Source: Liolophura sinensis (lineage: Eukaryota > Mollusca > Polyplacophora > Chitonida > Chitonidae). From it: a DNA stretch of 64,000 nucleotides. Of the stretch, positions 11,301 through 25,909 are shown in pieces (the stretch's first letter is position 1; the number at the start of each line of letters is the position of its first letter). The notes below the pieces were generated by a model. That model was not told the DNA's origin, ran no database searches, and saw nothing but the letters and a program-made list of their open reading frames with translations. The stretch lies in the NCBI RefSeq assembly GCF_032854445.1, contig NC_088306.1, forward strand, positions 19,627,764-19,691,763. The letters are read 5' to 3'. A program made the position numbers and the translations under genes.

Positions 11301-14300
11301 TATCCACTACAAGTCGACAGGCCCTGAAGATCTCCGACATGTAGCGGCCGTATCTGAAGCGGGATTGAGTGGCTGGGTTATTGTTTATATGGTTGACTAT
11401 CTAACGCAGTGAACGAAGGGTATTACCAACTATTATTGACTATTGATTTATTGTTTAAATGGCAGACCAACTTAACAAATGTGCAAAAGGCTTAATCAGT
11501 GATACACGTTGAGTGAATTACTGATTTACCAAACAGGTTAACACCGATTTTATCATTCAGTGGTTGATTCTAATTTCATCATCCAAAAGTTGATTTTAAT
11601 TTCATCATCCAAAAGTTGATTTTAATTTAAACAACCAATGGTTGATTTTAATTTTATCATCCATTAATTGATCTGCAGATCTATCCAGTGAGTAGTAATA
11701 TGAAAATATTTAGATTCTTGTCGTACATATGTTACCAGATGTACATATTCCCAGATCTTATACTGTTATACATTTAATATCAAGGGAGGGGCATCCGTGA
11801 CCGAGTGACGTGGTTAGGGTGCTGGAGCTGCACAATCATCCAGGAACCTCTCAGCAATTAATGCGATCGCTCTGAGTTCATGTCCAGAAAATGCTGGCTT
11901 TCTGCGCAGTCATTTTGTGTTTCCACGAACTATGTTCGGTTTCCTTCCATCATTATACTAGCTGCCATCATATAAGGGAAATATTATTGAGAACGGCGTA
12001 GAACTCCAATGAAATAAATAAATGACATAAATTAATACCAAAGGAAGGCCCCAATAGTCAGGAATCCTGACCAACCAAAACAGTGAGCCTGTATGCATGT
12101 GTACTAATGTGTCTAATATTATGAGCACCCGATAAGAATAGCGGGCGCTCATAGCATCAGAGATGAAATAAGAACGGTTTTTCAAAATTTGGTTTTATTT
12201 GTAATATTTTCATGAATTCATCTGGACTTACAGGTAATACGGGTTTTCAAAGAGACCCATCTCTTCTCCAAGGTATTCCGCATACAATGCCCAGCCCTGA
12301 AATATACAAGCACGGTGTAATGCATTTGACATTTTTCGCAGGATTAGTCGCCACCTCGTTCCTCGCTACCTTGCTCCTCGCTACTCCGCTGTCTCGCTAC
12401 CGCACTGCCCCGATACCCCGCGGTCTCACTACCTCGTTCCTCGCCATGGCACTATTCTGTTACTTGTCTGTCCCGCTACCCCCACTGTCTCGCTACCCCA
12501 CTGTCTCGCTACCCCGCAGCCTCGCTGTCCGGCTGTCTCGATACCCCACAGTCTCGCTACCGCGTTCCTCCCACCGCACTATTCCATGACCGCTCTACCC
12601 CGCTGTCTCGCTTCTCCACTGTCTCGCTCCACTCCCCAGCAACACTGCTGCCTCGCTGTCTCGATACCCCACTGTCTCGCTGCCCCGATACCCCACTGTC
12701 TCGCTAGCCCTGTGTCACCCTTCCCCGCCATACCCCGCTGCCTCGCCACCTGGCTATCTTGCTAACTCTGTGCCCCACTGTCTCGCTATCCTACTGCCTC
12801 GCTAACCCGTTGTCTCCCTAATTTGCTGTCTAGCTAATCCGCCGTCTCCGTACTCCATTGCCTTGTTATCAGATAGCATGACCCCTAGCCCCACAGGGGT
12901 AAATCAAGTACGGTATTATATGTGGGAAGGTGGTCATCCGCCATCCTCAATTAAGCTACAAAAAGAAAACACTTGCGCACATCTTCACACATCTATCTCG
13001 CTACCCCGTTCCTCGCTACCGCACTGTCTTGTTACCCCGATGCCCTGCTACACGCTGCCTAGTTACCCACTGTCTCGCTACTCCACTGTCTCGCTACCCC
13101 ACTACTTCGTTATCTCGCCACCCCGCTATCTTGCTACCCCGCTGTCGCGCAACCCTTCTGTCTTGCTACCTCGCTGTCTCTCTACCCTGCTGTTTCGCTA
13201 CTTCGATGCATCGAGACATCGAAAGGTGCTCTTTCGGCTTTCACAGGAAATCGCTTAGTGAAACGGCGCCCAGTGCTTACAAAGTGCTAGCTAAGTATCG
13301 CATCTCTGTTGAGAGTGACAGGTTATAATTGAAGATAAAATTGTTTGCACTAAATTTCATGACAGTGGCCTCAGAACCACTGAAAACTTTAATACCGATA
13401 TGTCAGTTTGTGCTTATCATAACCCTTGACTTTACCTCTATGTAGACTTGATAAGCTGGAATAACAAACGGCACCGCCGACATGTCTCCATAAATGTTGC
13501 GGCCTCTGTATTTGGGGACGTCATGCATGTTTGCATAAGCCACCTGGAAAACGAAAATATACTTGAGCATAACTTTTAATGAATACATCCAAACTATCAG
13601 ACCCAGAAGTCACTGTCACACGTCTGTTTTAATTGCGTCCACGAAACTGTAAGAATTTTAACTTGCTATATTAGACACATGAAATCTGATCGATAGCGTC
13701 ACAGTTTATATTAAAAGCATTTTGTTCCTACATAAGCCTTTGAACCCGAATTCGGAATCCCTGAGTTAAACCACATGATTTCTATTGTATTCACGTCGTT
13801 GAAATTTGGCTTTTTTTCAGTCGACTGCCATGGAATTCAGAAACTTGATCGAATCAACCCAAGTTTTAATTATAATTAGAGGAACTAATTTCCCCTAAAT
13901 ATGAATCTGCATATTAAATATGATTTATTTATTTCATTGATGTTTTACGCCGAACTCAAGTATATTTCACTTATACGACGGCTGCCAGTATTATGGTGGG
14001 AGGAAAGCGGGCAAAGTCCGGGGGAAACCCACGACCATCCGCAGGTTGCTGGGATCTATTACATATGACATTCTTATCGAAAAGCATATTGCCTTCTATC
14101 GCGATCTCGTGACTGAAACTTGCTATTTTCAGCCGGCTGTGATAGAAAACAGAAATTTGAAACCGTGTCTTATCTCAAGTCAACATTTTGTGTTCTTGGA
14201 ACATTCTTGGAAATCTTGATGAACACGACACATCTTACAGAAGACTTACCTGGAAATGGTGACCCGGGTTGACCTCGTGAAGGGCCAAGGGCAACATCAT

Positions 14301-17300
14301 CAACGTAGATCTGTAAGATGTAACCAAAATTGATTCCATAACCGATTGATTGATTTATTTGATTGGTGTTTTATGCCGTACTCAAGAATATTTCACTTAT
14401 ACAACGGCGGTCAGCATTATGATGGGAGGAAACCGAAGAGAACCCGAGAGAAACACACGATTCAATCTGGTGAAAGACAAGTGGTCTCCGGACGCTAGAC
14501 TGCGATAACACCCATACGAGCGCTCAGAGGAATGTGAATTATCATAGCATCGTCTGTATAGAATGTATAAAACTCAACTCAATCAAGTTTTATAACATTG
14601 CCCAAGTAGATATAAATTAGGCCTGTAAAACTATAAAACCTGTGTATTGGTAGTGTAATTTTGACTTTTACAACTGCATTCATCTCATAGAAATTGCCAT
14701 CTTTAATTGCCATCTGTAGCTCTGTTACAGAAGTCATGTTTCAAACAGTATTTTTTATTTACTTGATTGGTGTTTGACGCTGTATACTTAAGAATATTTC
14801 CCCTATAATGCCGGCGACCAGCATTATGGTTTGAGGAAATTGGGTAGAGCTCATTAGAAACCCACGACCATCCACAGATTCCTGCAAGACCTTCCAACTT
14901 ACGACAGTGAGGAAGTCAACATGATGTCGAAATTAGGACAAGCGGGTTGGAATTAAATAAATTCAACTGTGGCACGGCGCCCTCAGTGTGTAAAGTGTGG
15001 AATTGTGTCCAAAAATTGCAGTGTTGAATACTAGACCGTGCATAAAGTAAACACTAAAAATAGCAGGAAAGACAATAAAAGTTTACAAAAGGTGGATGGC
15101 AGTCTGCGGATGTTCGTGGGTTTCCCTTGGGCTCTGTCTGGTTTCCTCCCCACATAATGCTGGCCGCCGTCGTATAAGTGAAATATTTCTTGAGTATGGC
15201 GTAAAACACAAATTAAATAAATAAATAAATTACAAAGAAGTAACAGATAAAACCGCAGTAACAACAGAATATGGTAAAGACTGCATGGTTTCGGTCGAAT
15301 TCGTTCATTTTGACGAGAAAGTCCCCTGTTTAGAGCCTCACCTGGTTTCCGGTTCCAGAAGGTTCACAAAGAACGTGTTACCCCCGTATGAGCCCCATGG
15401 CCCGTCATGAAATAACTGAACTATTCTGTGAAAAAAAAATATTTAAGTCGATCACACAATCAATACTCCTTACGCCGCATGCATGTGCCGCTCTCTACGC
15501 CCGCTTCACGTCACTGTCAACACATCACATCAGTGAGGCAGCAAATGATGTCAGAAAGCATAAAAACTCTGCCACATCCTTCACTTCTCATAGTGTTTTG
15601 TACACATGCATTACCTTATCTAAATACAGGCAGAGCATAATAAACGCCGATTAAATGGCTCCGCGTGAGGACAACAGTGGTGAGGCTAAACCTGAGCAAA
15701 CTTACGTGGGTTGCACAGGTTACAAAGGTCAACATTGTCTAGTGGGGTCAGCGAGCGAAGAGAGCATGGATGCAATCATGAAGAGAAAAGTATAGATGGA
15801 ATGAGAACTTATTAATTTTTTTTTATTCACTTTGTTCAGTAATAATTATTAATGAGGTAAAGAGAATATATTTCTTCTTCAGCAAAAACTGATCTGTAAT
15901 ATGAAGGTATGTATTTTATTTCAACAAGGTAAGGTAGCCAAATAGATCAGTAACGCAAACATAATGTAAAGGGAGACTACTCCACCTACCTTATTTTTGG
16001 CACATATATGTACTTGAACAGCTTGAAGAGCTTTTTCTGTATTTTAACGTGGACAATATTTTTGTATTCTTCCAACAAATACGCCTGCAAAGACAAATAT
16101 CGGTATATGACATTGAAATGTTCATACAAGAAAAATGGCTATGCCTTGCCAAATACATATCAGCTATAATAAGCAGCACAGTCTAATTTGCGGGTTGCTT
16201 ATAAGATGAGAGAGGTATCACACCTAAATTGTTATATTATGGCAAATGAAAAGATGACGACTAGGACGAATTACATTGCATTAGAAGTGCAAACGAATGG
16301 ACGTTGAAAATAGTTCTACTATTAAAGTTACTGTTACTGGTAAAAAGTAATAGTTTTGAAAAATTTGAAAAATTAAAATCGATCTTTGAAGTATGGTGTA
16401 CCCATGAACATTGAATGTCGTCATATAATTGGACTTATTTATATGACTGTTGCGTGAACCATACTCACGCATTGTTTTACCTATACTATGACGGTCAGTT
16501 TTAAGAGTGAAGGAAACAAGGGTGAACTACTGACCTTTGGCAAGTTACTGACAGAACCTTCTACGTGTGACATACAGGTATACACCCCATACTGTTACAG
16601 TAAAACCGAAGCAGCGGCGACATGCGGCTTCTTGTCAATTTACCTCAGTCAGGGTTTTATTCTTCATGAAAAGGATCAAATAATAAATCAGTCACCGGTC
16701 TTGAACTCCTTGGACTGGTAAAATGTACTCACGGCAGAGTGGTTGAGGTAGCGTGGAATGGTCTGGACATGGGTGAAGAATTCCCCCAAAGAGCCTTCAA
16801 ATTGAATTTTCTTCATAACCTGTAACGAAGAGCGTTTTTCGTCTATACAACCGGGCGCATTGGACGGACCTGTTAATGGCAATGTTGTTTTAGGGGAATG
16901 GTTCGTTGTGAAATGCTTGGATTTCAATCACTAGGACGTACAAAAGTTAGGGATTCAAATCTGGCTTTGGTCAGGCAATTGCCTTTTCGCTTGTGGTGCA
17001 TTGGTGACAAAAAGTAGGTGGTCTGGACGTCTGCACAGCAAGTCGAAAGTTCGTTGAGGACTTTTCAATAGCCCTCCAACTGGATGATGTACATATTCAT
17101 ATCAAGTATAACTTCTTCCTCCGGTCGTATCTGGCAGCAACCTACGGATGGTCGTGGGTTTCCCCGGGCTCTGCCCGCTTTTCTCCCACAATAATGCTGG
17201 CCGCCGTCGTATAAGTAAAATATTTTTGAATACTCCATAAAACACCAATCAAATAAATAAATAAATAAAGACAGGGTTCTCATCACCCAGTAGGCCATTA

Positions 17301-20300
17301 AGCAGAGATCAAACGCTCAAATCCAGCTCTTACTGTTTTGGCGACAAGTTCTAGCCAGACAATATTCTAGGATTCTTTTTTTGTTCACTACCTGCTCTTA
17401 CAATGTGGCGTCTGCTACATGCTCTTAATTTGCAGCGACCTCTACATGCCTTTGCATTGTCTCGTCTGCTTTGCGTCATCACAATATCTCGTCCGCTACG
17501 TGCCCTTAGTTTATCTCGTGTGCTACATGTTCTGACACTGTCTTATCCACTACATGCCCTTACATTGTCTTTTCCGCTATATGCCCTTAAATTGTCTCTT
17601 CCGCTACATACTTTCAAAATGTCATCCGCTACATGCCGTTACTTGTTTCGTCCGCCACATGCCTTTATATTGTTTCGTCCAACGTATGCTCTTATACTGT
17701 GTCGTCAGCCACATGCCCTTACTTTGTCTCGTCCGCCACATATTCTTACAATGTCTCGTCCGACAAATGCTCTTACATTGTCTCGTCCCCTACATGTCCT
17801 TACTTTGTCTCGTCCGCCACATGCTCTTCCATTGTCTCGCCTGCAACCTGCCCGTCCTTAAATTGTCTCGTTCGCAATATCTCCGCTCATATATTGCTTC
17901 GTCCGCTACATGACCTTACATTGTCTCTTATCTGTCGTTGAATCCTCTCCACCTCACTCAAACCCAGGTTATGGACCTCCTCTGGAGAGACATCCACCCC
18001 AACGTGCCACTGAAGACAGGCTCTGTAGTATTCCTTACCCCGGTGCCAGGAGAAAACTCCCACCGTAGGGCGAGTGACGGGAAGGTACTCCTGCCGGACA
18101 AATGTGAATTGGGATATTAAAAGTACTGACTAAATACATTCGATTACAAGTAAGAAAGTTAATAGAGAAGAGCAGTACACGGTAACATGAAGCTTTTAAT
18201 ACCGTTATCTCTCTAACAGTTTCCACGATCATAATCCTCAACCATGTGCTTGCATTTTATACCACTTGTCAATCACACGAAGCGAGTGGGGTTTTTTTGT
18301 GGACAAAAGCAACACTTACTCTCTTACTTGTGGGACTGAGAAAGACTGATCCTTCGGGGCTGGTGGAAATAGTACAGCCAAGAAGGTAAACAACTGCCAA
18401 AAATGCGTATCTTAATTGAAAAACCTTTTCCAAAACTAAATAACAGTCCCACAACCGAATTTAAATCTAAGAAATCAAAATAAAATGTTATAAACCAAAT
18501 TAAAATCTCACAAACAGCCTGCTAAACAAGCATCTTCCAAACTAAGTAACATTCTCATAACCGAATTTTAAAATCGGAAATCAAAATAAAGCCGAATTAA
18601 AATCTCACGAAAAATCCGCTAGACATCTGCCAAGTGGAAATGGCATCTAGGAAACAATTACGGCTTAGCATTAGAATCAAGTTTCGCCAAGCAAGCAATT
18701 GTTGAAGAAACAAAGTGCGCTTCGCATCTTAATGACCGGATGACTTTTATTTATTTATTTATTTTTTGATTGGTGTTTTACGCCGTACTCATATTTCACT
18801 TATACGATGGCGGCCAGCATTATGGTGAGTGGAAACCGGGCAGAGCCCGGGGGAAACCCACGACCATCCGCAGGTTGCTGGCAGACCTTCCTACGTACGG
18901 CCGGAGAGGAAGGCAGCATGAGCTGGTCTTGAACTCACAGCGACCGCATTGGTGAGAGGCTTCTGGGTCATTACGCTGCGCTAGCGCGCTAACCGACTGA
19001 GCCACTGTGGCCCCCGGATGACTTTTAGTTTCCAAACATGGCGTCTTTTGGAAGTAATGGCGATCATACAGATTGAGGATAGTCGTTTTATAGCATAATT
19101 AAAATATGAATAATTATTTAACTTACGCCGGTTAAAAAGTTTTGTAACTTTTCGTAGGCTGCCTTAATGTCATGGTCAATTAATTTAGAGGCCCGGTTGA
19201 AAATACTGGACCTGTAAACATAAATTTAAATATTGCATCCAAACAACTTATGCATTTTGGTTCATAAACGAAGAGTACATGTAGACGCAACACTGCAGTT
19301 AGAAATAGGCTGGGTTGGGTGCAATGAATAAGCTAAATTCTGAAAGTACGGGCATAAAGAAAAAGAAAGCTAACATATGAAGTAAGGTTCATCACATAGA
19401 CAACTGAAATGCGCAAAAATATTTTCATTAATCTTTTTTGGGATTTGTTTGAAGAGTGTTTAAAGGTATTCAGATATTGGATATCTGTGGTGGGCTTGAT
19501 GGGCTATACAGACAGTACATTGGAAATCCGTGGTGGGCTTGATGGGTTATACAGATAGTACCTTGGAAATCTGTGGTGGGCTTTATTGGCTATACTGATA
19601 GCACCTTGGAAATCTGTGGTGGGCTTTATGGGTTATACAGACAGTACATTGGAAATCCGTGGTGGGCTTTATGGGTTATACAGATAGTACCTTGGAAACC
19701 TGTGGTGGGCTTTATGGGTTATACAGACAGTACCTTGGAAACCTGTGGTGGGCTTTATGGGCTATACAGACAGTACCTTGGAAATCTGTGGTGGGCTTTA
19801 TTGGCTATACTGATAGCACCTTGGAAATCTGTGGTGGGCTTTATGGGCTATACAGACAGTGCCTTGGAAATCTGTGGTGGGTTTGTTGGGCTATACAGGC
19901 AGTACTTTGGCAATCTGTGGTGGGGTTGTTGGGCTATACTTATAGTACATTGAAAATCTGTGGTGGGCTTTATGGGCTATACAGATAGTACCTTGGAAAT
20001 CTGTGGTAGGCTTGATGGGCTATACAGACAGTACTTTGGCAATCTGTGGTGGGGTTGTTGGGCTATACAGGCAGTACATTGAAAATCTGTTGTGGGCTTT
20101 ATTGGCTATACTTATAGTACCTTGGAAATCTGTGGTGGGCTTTATGGGCTATACAGACAGTAATTTGGAAATCTGTGGTAGGCTTGATGGGCTATACAGA
20201 CAGTACTTTGGAAATCTGTGATGGGCTTTATGGGCTTTACAGACAGTATGTTGGAAATCTGTGGTAGTCTTTATGGGCTATACAGACAGTACTTTGGAAA

Positions 20301-23300
20301 TCTGTGGTGGGCTTGATGGGCTATACAGACAGTACTTTGGCAATCTGTGGTGCGGTTGTTGGGCTATACAGCAGTACATTGGAAATCCATGTTGGGCTTT
20401 ATGGGCTATACAGACAGTAACTTGGAAATCTATGGTGGGTTTGATGGGCTATACAGACAGTACATTGGAAATCCGTGGTGGGCTTTATGGGCTGTACAGA
20501 TAGTACCTTGGAAATCTGTGGTGGGCTTTATGGGCTATACAGACAGTACCTTGGAAATCTGTGGTGGGCTTTATGGGCTATACAGACAGTGCCTTGGCAA
20601 TCTGTGGTAGGTTTGATGGGCTGTACAGACAGTACATTGGAAATCTGTGGTGGGCTTTATGGGCTATACAGACAGTAACTTGGCAATCTGTGGTGCGGTT
20701 GTTGGGCTATACAGACAGTACATTGGAAATCCATGTTGGGCTTTATGGGCTATACAGATAGTACCTTGGAAATTTGTGGTGGGCTTGACGGGCTATACTG
20801 ATGCCAATGTATGAAATATTGTACGCTTAAAGCTGCGACACTTTTGAAGTATGGAAAATACTTACAACTGTGACACTGACGTATGTGTGGATGAAATTAT
20901 CAATGTATGAAATATTGCACGCTTAGAGCTGCGACACTTTTGAAGTATGAAAAACACTTACAACTGCGACACTGACGTATGTGTGGATGAAATTATCAAT
21001 GTATGAAATATTGCACGCTTTAAGGTGCGACACATCTGAAACTGTGACACGACCGCATGTGCGGATGAAAGTATTTGGATGAATGCAGCTGAGACACAGA
21101 CGAATGTGTGGATGAAATTATCAACGTATAAAATATAGCATTTTGATATTTTGAAGTATGAAAACCACTCCCAACTGTGACACTGACGTGTGTGTGGATG
21201 AAATTATTTCATGTGTCAAGGTGTGCTGTTATTTTTATAGACGTGATCTACATAAAGTTGAGACGTCCAGATGTTTACTGACATGTATCTGACTTTGAGT
21301 AAACAATCGAATATTCAGTCTAATCCTCTTTCCATTCGACCATCAACTCACTAAAGTCGTTATATTTAGAAACATGGCCAAAGTTTGACTTTTTGAATGG
21401 GTTACTTCTCCTTGTAGTATAAGCGACGGGAGATATTCGGTAAACTTCGATATGCTGTTGTAATTATGCAGCCTACCATGAATCTTCAGTTATGCCATTT
21501 AGATAGTTGAGAATTACAAATACCTCATAATACATTATTGATAGATATAGAAGATCGTATTTGGTTTTCTAGACTTGTTATTCGCTTTGAATTGTATTCG
21601 CTTTTGTTGTAGTGTGGAAAACTTTGCATCGTTTTCATGTTATGAGGTCGGGTGGATAATTTAGAATAATGATGATTTCCCCTTACAATTCTCTTAATTG
21701 ACATTTCTTGTAAAATGTAGGTCCAAGAAGTTTAGATAGGTATGAAATGCAATAAAAATTTTGTCAGTACTGCCCGATGTTAATGATGTAATCTTCGCGT
21801 GTCATCCGGCCATCCTAAGCGCATCTTGATCGGATGTGTGTGTCTGTGGGGGGAGGAGGAGGGGGGGAGGAGGAGGGGGGGAGGGGGAGATCCTACACGG
21901 ATCATACAGCCATGATGGGTGGCCTACCTGGATCTTGATCGGCTGGTACATGTAGTCTCGTTTAAACCGTTGCAGGGTACTTTAGCCTTTGTCTACACGC
22001 TAGCTATAGATATGACACGATGTATCTTCAGTTTGCTTACCTGGTAAGGCAGGTGTGGTGGTGAGAAAAGTATTAGTGAATGGTCTATCATTTATCTATC
22101 TCACACTCATTCAAGCCATTAAAAAGGTGAGCTAGCCCAAAATCGTAATCGTATTCCGGAGATAATGTAAGTTTTAGCCAAGCGCTGTACTAATATTATA
22201 AATATTACCTAAATTATCATGTACAAGTTCTGTTATAAATATACACTATATTTGACACTTAAATTCCCTGCCACAGATAATTTTGCAGTGAAGAAAATCG
22301 TGTATTGAACATGTAAGTTATGGTTTTGCGTTTACTGAATAATTGCGGAAGCAGTCAAACTTCGACCTGCGTATTATCTTCATTATGTGTGAATTAGTAA
22401 CCACACCGGAAACTAGACCGTTTGTGAGCATTTTTGTTATTACGAAAGAATAAACAAGGTTGGTGTCGAAAAACACCGAATTTGTTATAAGGTAGATGAG
22501 TTTATGCGTGAATGTTAGTGCATGTCGTGAAGCCCTACGCGGATGATGGTTGGATCCTACGCCTATACTTCGCGGATGGTGCACCCATCTTGGCTTTATG
22601 ATCGGCGTATGTTATGAACATCTTGCTGTGATATTACGTCCTTCCGACGCGGACGTTCCCGATCCACTTCCGTGCCAGATATATCGTCAGGGTCGAGCTG
22701 TACTGGAATGAACCCACTCCAATATTCGGAACTTCCTTCGGTGGTATTTCCTTCCAAACTGTAATATTTTGGGACTGGAATGCCATATACTCCCATGTCC
22801 AACCACTTACCACACACTGTCTGGAATGATTCTAGGCTGATATTGTAACGGCGAGTAGTAGATCATACGGTGGTGATCATATAGATGACGAGGAACTGTT
22901 CCCTGATGAAAGAAACAGGTTTAAACTACTAAATACACGCGCAAAGTTTAAAGGTCTGCGAAGACAAAAATCATAATTTAATTAAAATCTGATGTATTTA
23001 TTTGATTGATATTTTAAGCCGTACCCAAGAATATTTCACTTATTCGACGGCGGTCAGCATTTTGGTGGGTGGAAAGCGCGCAGAGCCCGGGGGAATCTCA
23101 CGACCATCCGCATGCTGTTGGAAGCTCGACACTTACGGCCGTAGAGGGAGCCAGCATGAGATTCATTTGAACTCACAGCAACCGCATTGGTGAGAGGCTC
23201 CTGGGCCACTGCGCCGCGCTGGTACGCTAACCACTTCGGCAATGAAGGCCCCGTTATCATTTTATGTACTGATATTGTGACAATATTCACTGGTTGCAAA

Positions 23301-25787
23301 GCTGTGAAAAGTGGGCCTACCAAATACATAAATATGATTATGATTCCAAAAGAACTATATACTTCAGTCCAATACAGCATTTCCTTTTACACTGCTCTTG
23401 TGAGTGAATTATAACGTGTTACACGAATATGCAGCAAAAGTGCCACGCATTTCAGGAAAGCATTTTTCGTGAAAATTTCCATGAAAACTTTTATGGTTTA
23501 TTAAATAGCAGGATAAAAATGAACAGAATTTCATCGAAAACAGAGAGTTTTACGATTTCGTGGCGGAAGTCATGCAAGCTTGACCTAAAACCTACCAGAG
23601 ATACTTTACGTGAAGTTCGATTAAATTTGATAGCCACCATTAACTCCTGTAAGCTTGAAAGAAAACTTACCAGAGATACTTTATGTGAAGTACGATTCAG
23701 TTTGATAGCCAATCTCATCAACGTTATCCTCTGATCTATCTGAAAAAAGAGACAAATTCTTATTTGTCAATGTTGAACTTAATCAACAAAGCTATATATT
23801 GTCCATAGTATCGCCACAAAATGGACCACTTCCGGTTAACGCTAAAAGGTGTGTAATACATGCGAAAGTTGTTTCCGGTAATAAAGAACTATATAAATGT
23901 CAAAACCACTACCTCCTAAAAGGACCGAGATAGTCCAAACTACTTTCCTGAATTGTAAAATAAGAACCATCAAATGACAGCGAATTCCGGGGATATTCCA
24001 AACAGATGCATTGTATAATGATGTCACCTTCTGCACGCGCTATACATTATGGCCTTAAAACAGGGTCAGATTTGTTTACATGGTGGAAACTGTGGTTTTA
24101 AACTGCCCATTCACTTAGCATAAAGATGTGCTAAGCATGAAAGCATGACAAGGCATGTCAACAATTCTAAGAAAGCTCAGCGCACACTGTTCGTATTTAT
24201 AAACCGGAGAGCAATGATGAGAATGTGGAAACCAGGAACCGGACATTCCGGCTTTACCAGTACCCCACCCTTAATTTATCAGTAGCCAACTATCAGTTCA
24301 CTAGTGTCGACTAGTTGAAAAGTAGCCAACTGTCAGTTCACCGGTACCCCACCACTAGCTCACCAATAGCCAACTATCAGATCATCCATACCCCACCACT
24401 AGTTCACCATTAGCCAACTATCAGTTCACCAATGCCGGCTAGTTGGCCAATAGCCAACTATCGGTTCATTAGTGCCGACTAGTTGGCCAGTAGCCAACAA
24501 ACAATTCACCCATACCCCACCACTAGCTCACCAATAGCCAACTATCAGTTCATCCATACCCCACCACCAGCTCTACAATAGCCAACTATCAGTTCATCCA
24601 TACCCAATCACTATCTCACCACTTTTTAGTTTTAGTTCACCCGTACCCACCACTAGTTCACAAGTAGCTTAACATATGTAGCATTAGTTCACGAGTAGCT
24701 TATCACATATAGCCTACTACTAGGTCACCAGTAGCCCTCCATTAGTTCACCAGTAGCCCACCATTAACTGGTAAGTAGCCCCCCCCCCCCGCCCCTCTCC
24801 CCAACCACCACCACCAGAGGTTGGAGCAAGGAAACAGGACTGGGTGGCCCGGTGTTAATATAATGTGACTGCGTGGGGTGTCTGAATGACTAAAAAAAAG
24901 TACGCGGTAAAACCCCAACCATAAATACTAAGGACTGGAGAGTAAACAAAATAGACTTACCTGAACAGGAAATGCCTGTAATCTCTTCAGGTATTTCTCA
25001 TAATCTGATTGGTCTTCAAAATTCGCGCTTCTCGCCCAGCTGGGGGGTCTTTCCACTCCGCCCAGAAATGTTATGGTGTTTAGGTTTCCGAAGCTGAAAT
25101 AAAAATGTGGAATGGAAGGTGACAAAAATTATTGACAGCTTTCAAGTCGTGTTAATCACGAATTCTATTCTGCGTGAAAATGAGCACTGGTTAGTCTCGC
25201 AGAATCTTTTCTGCCTCGCGTTACTTGGCGTCCTGTGCAGAGTCTCATTGCGGAACGGTTAAAAGTTTCAAACACACAAACGATATTGTATAGCTCAAAA
25301 TGTTGACGCAGTGAATTCCGATTGGTTTATTGGTTATCGCCACGCGAGCTTGTTGTAGGTGTGCGGAAGTCAGAGTTTAATGTAACCTGTATGTTGTATT
25401 GGGAACGTATTTCCTGTTTCGGTGTTCGCTAAACAGAGTAAGCAGGTGACAAGTAAATATATTTATTTATTTACTTGGGACATTTTTCACTTATATGAAG
25501 GTGGTCAGGTTTTAGGGTGGAAGAAACCAGAGAGTTCCGCATAAACCACTATCCTTTGGCAGTTATCTGACAAACTTGCTGACCTAATGCTTCTGCCAAA
25601 TCAGAGAGAGCGGCACTCGAACACAGGGTCTCATTGGTCAAGATGTTTAAACGTTTGAGCTTAAAATTAATGTCTTTGTTATTTTGATACTTAATTGTAG
25701 TTCACTGCCGTACTGAATTTCTTACTTTTATGACGGCGATGAGGTTTATGGACGAAAGCAGAATAAATAAATAAATAAATAAATAAG

Positions 25788-25818
<31 letters not shown>

Positions 25819-25844
25819 AAAAATCTCTCCCTTCCCCCCCTCTC

Positions 25845-25909
<65 letters not shown>

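Noticed and set aside
17403-17941. Long open frames in all three plus frames (152, 119 and 102 codons)
   Set aside because: Generated by a 27-bp repeat, a multiple of three; no start context or family similarity, and antisense to exon 8.
19573-20761. Tandem Trp/Gly/Tyr-rich open frames
   Set aside because: Translations of the 43-bp minisatellite in shifting frames.
22596-22811. Extension of DUF885 exon 6 past 22811 (open to 22596)
   Set aside because: A consensus donor GTAAGT at 22810 gives the correct phase to exon 7, and the extension has no family similarity.
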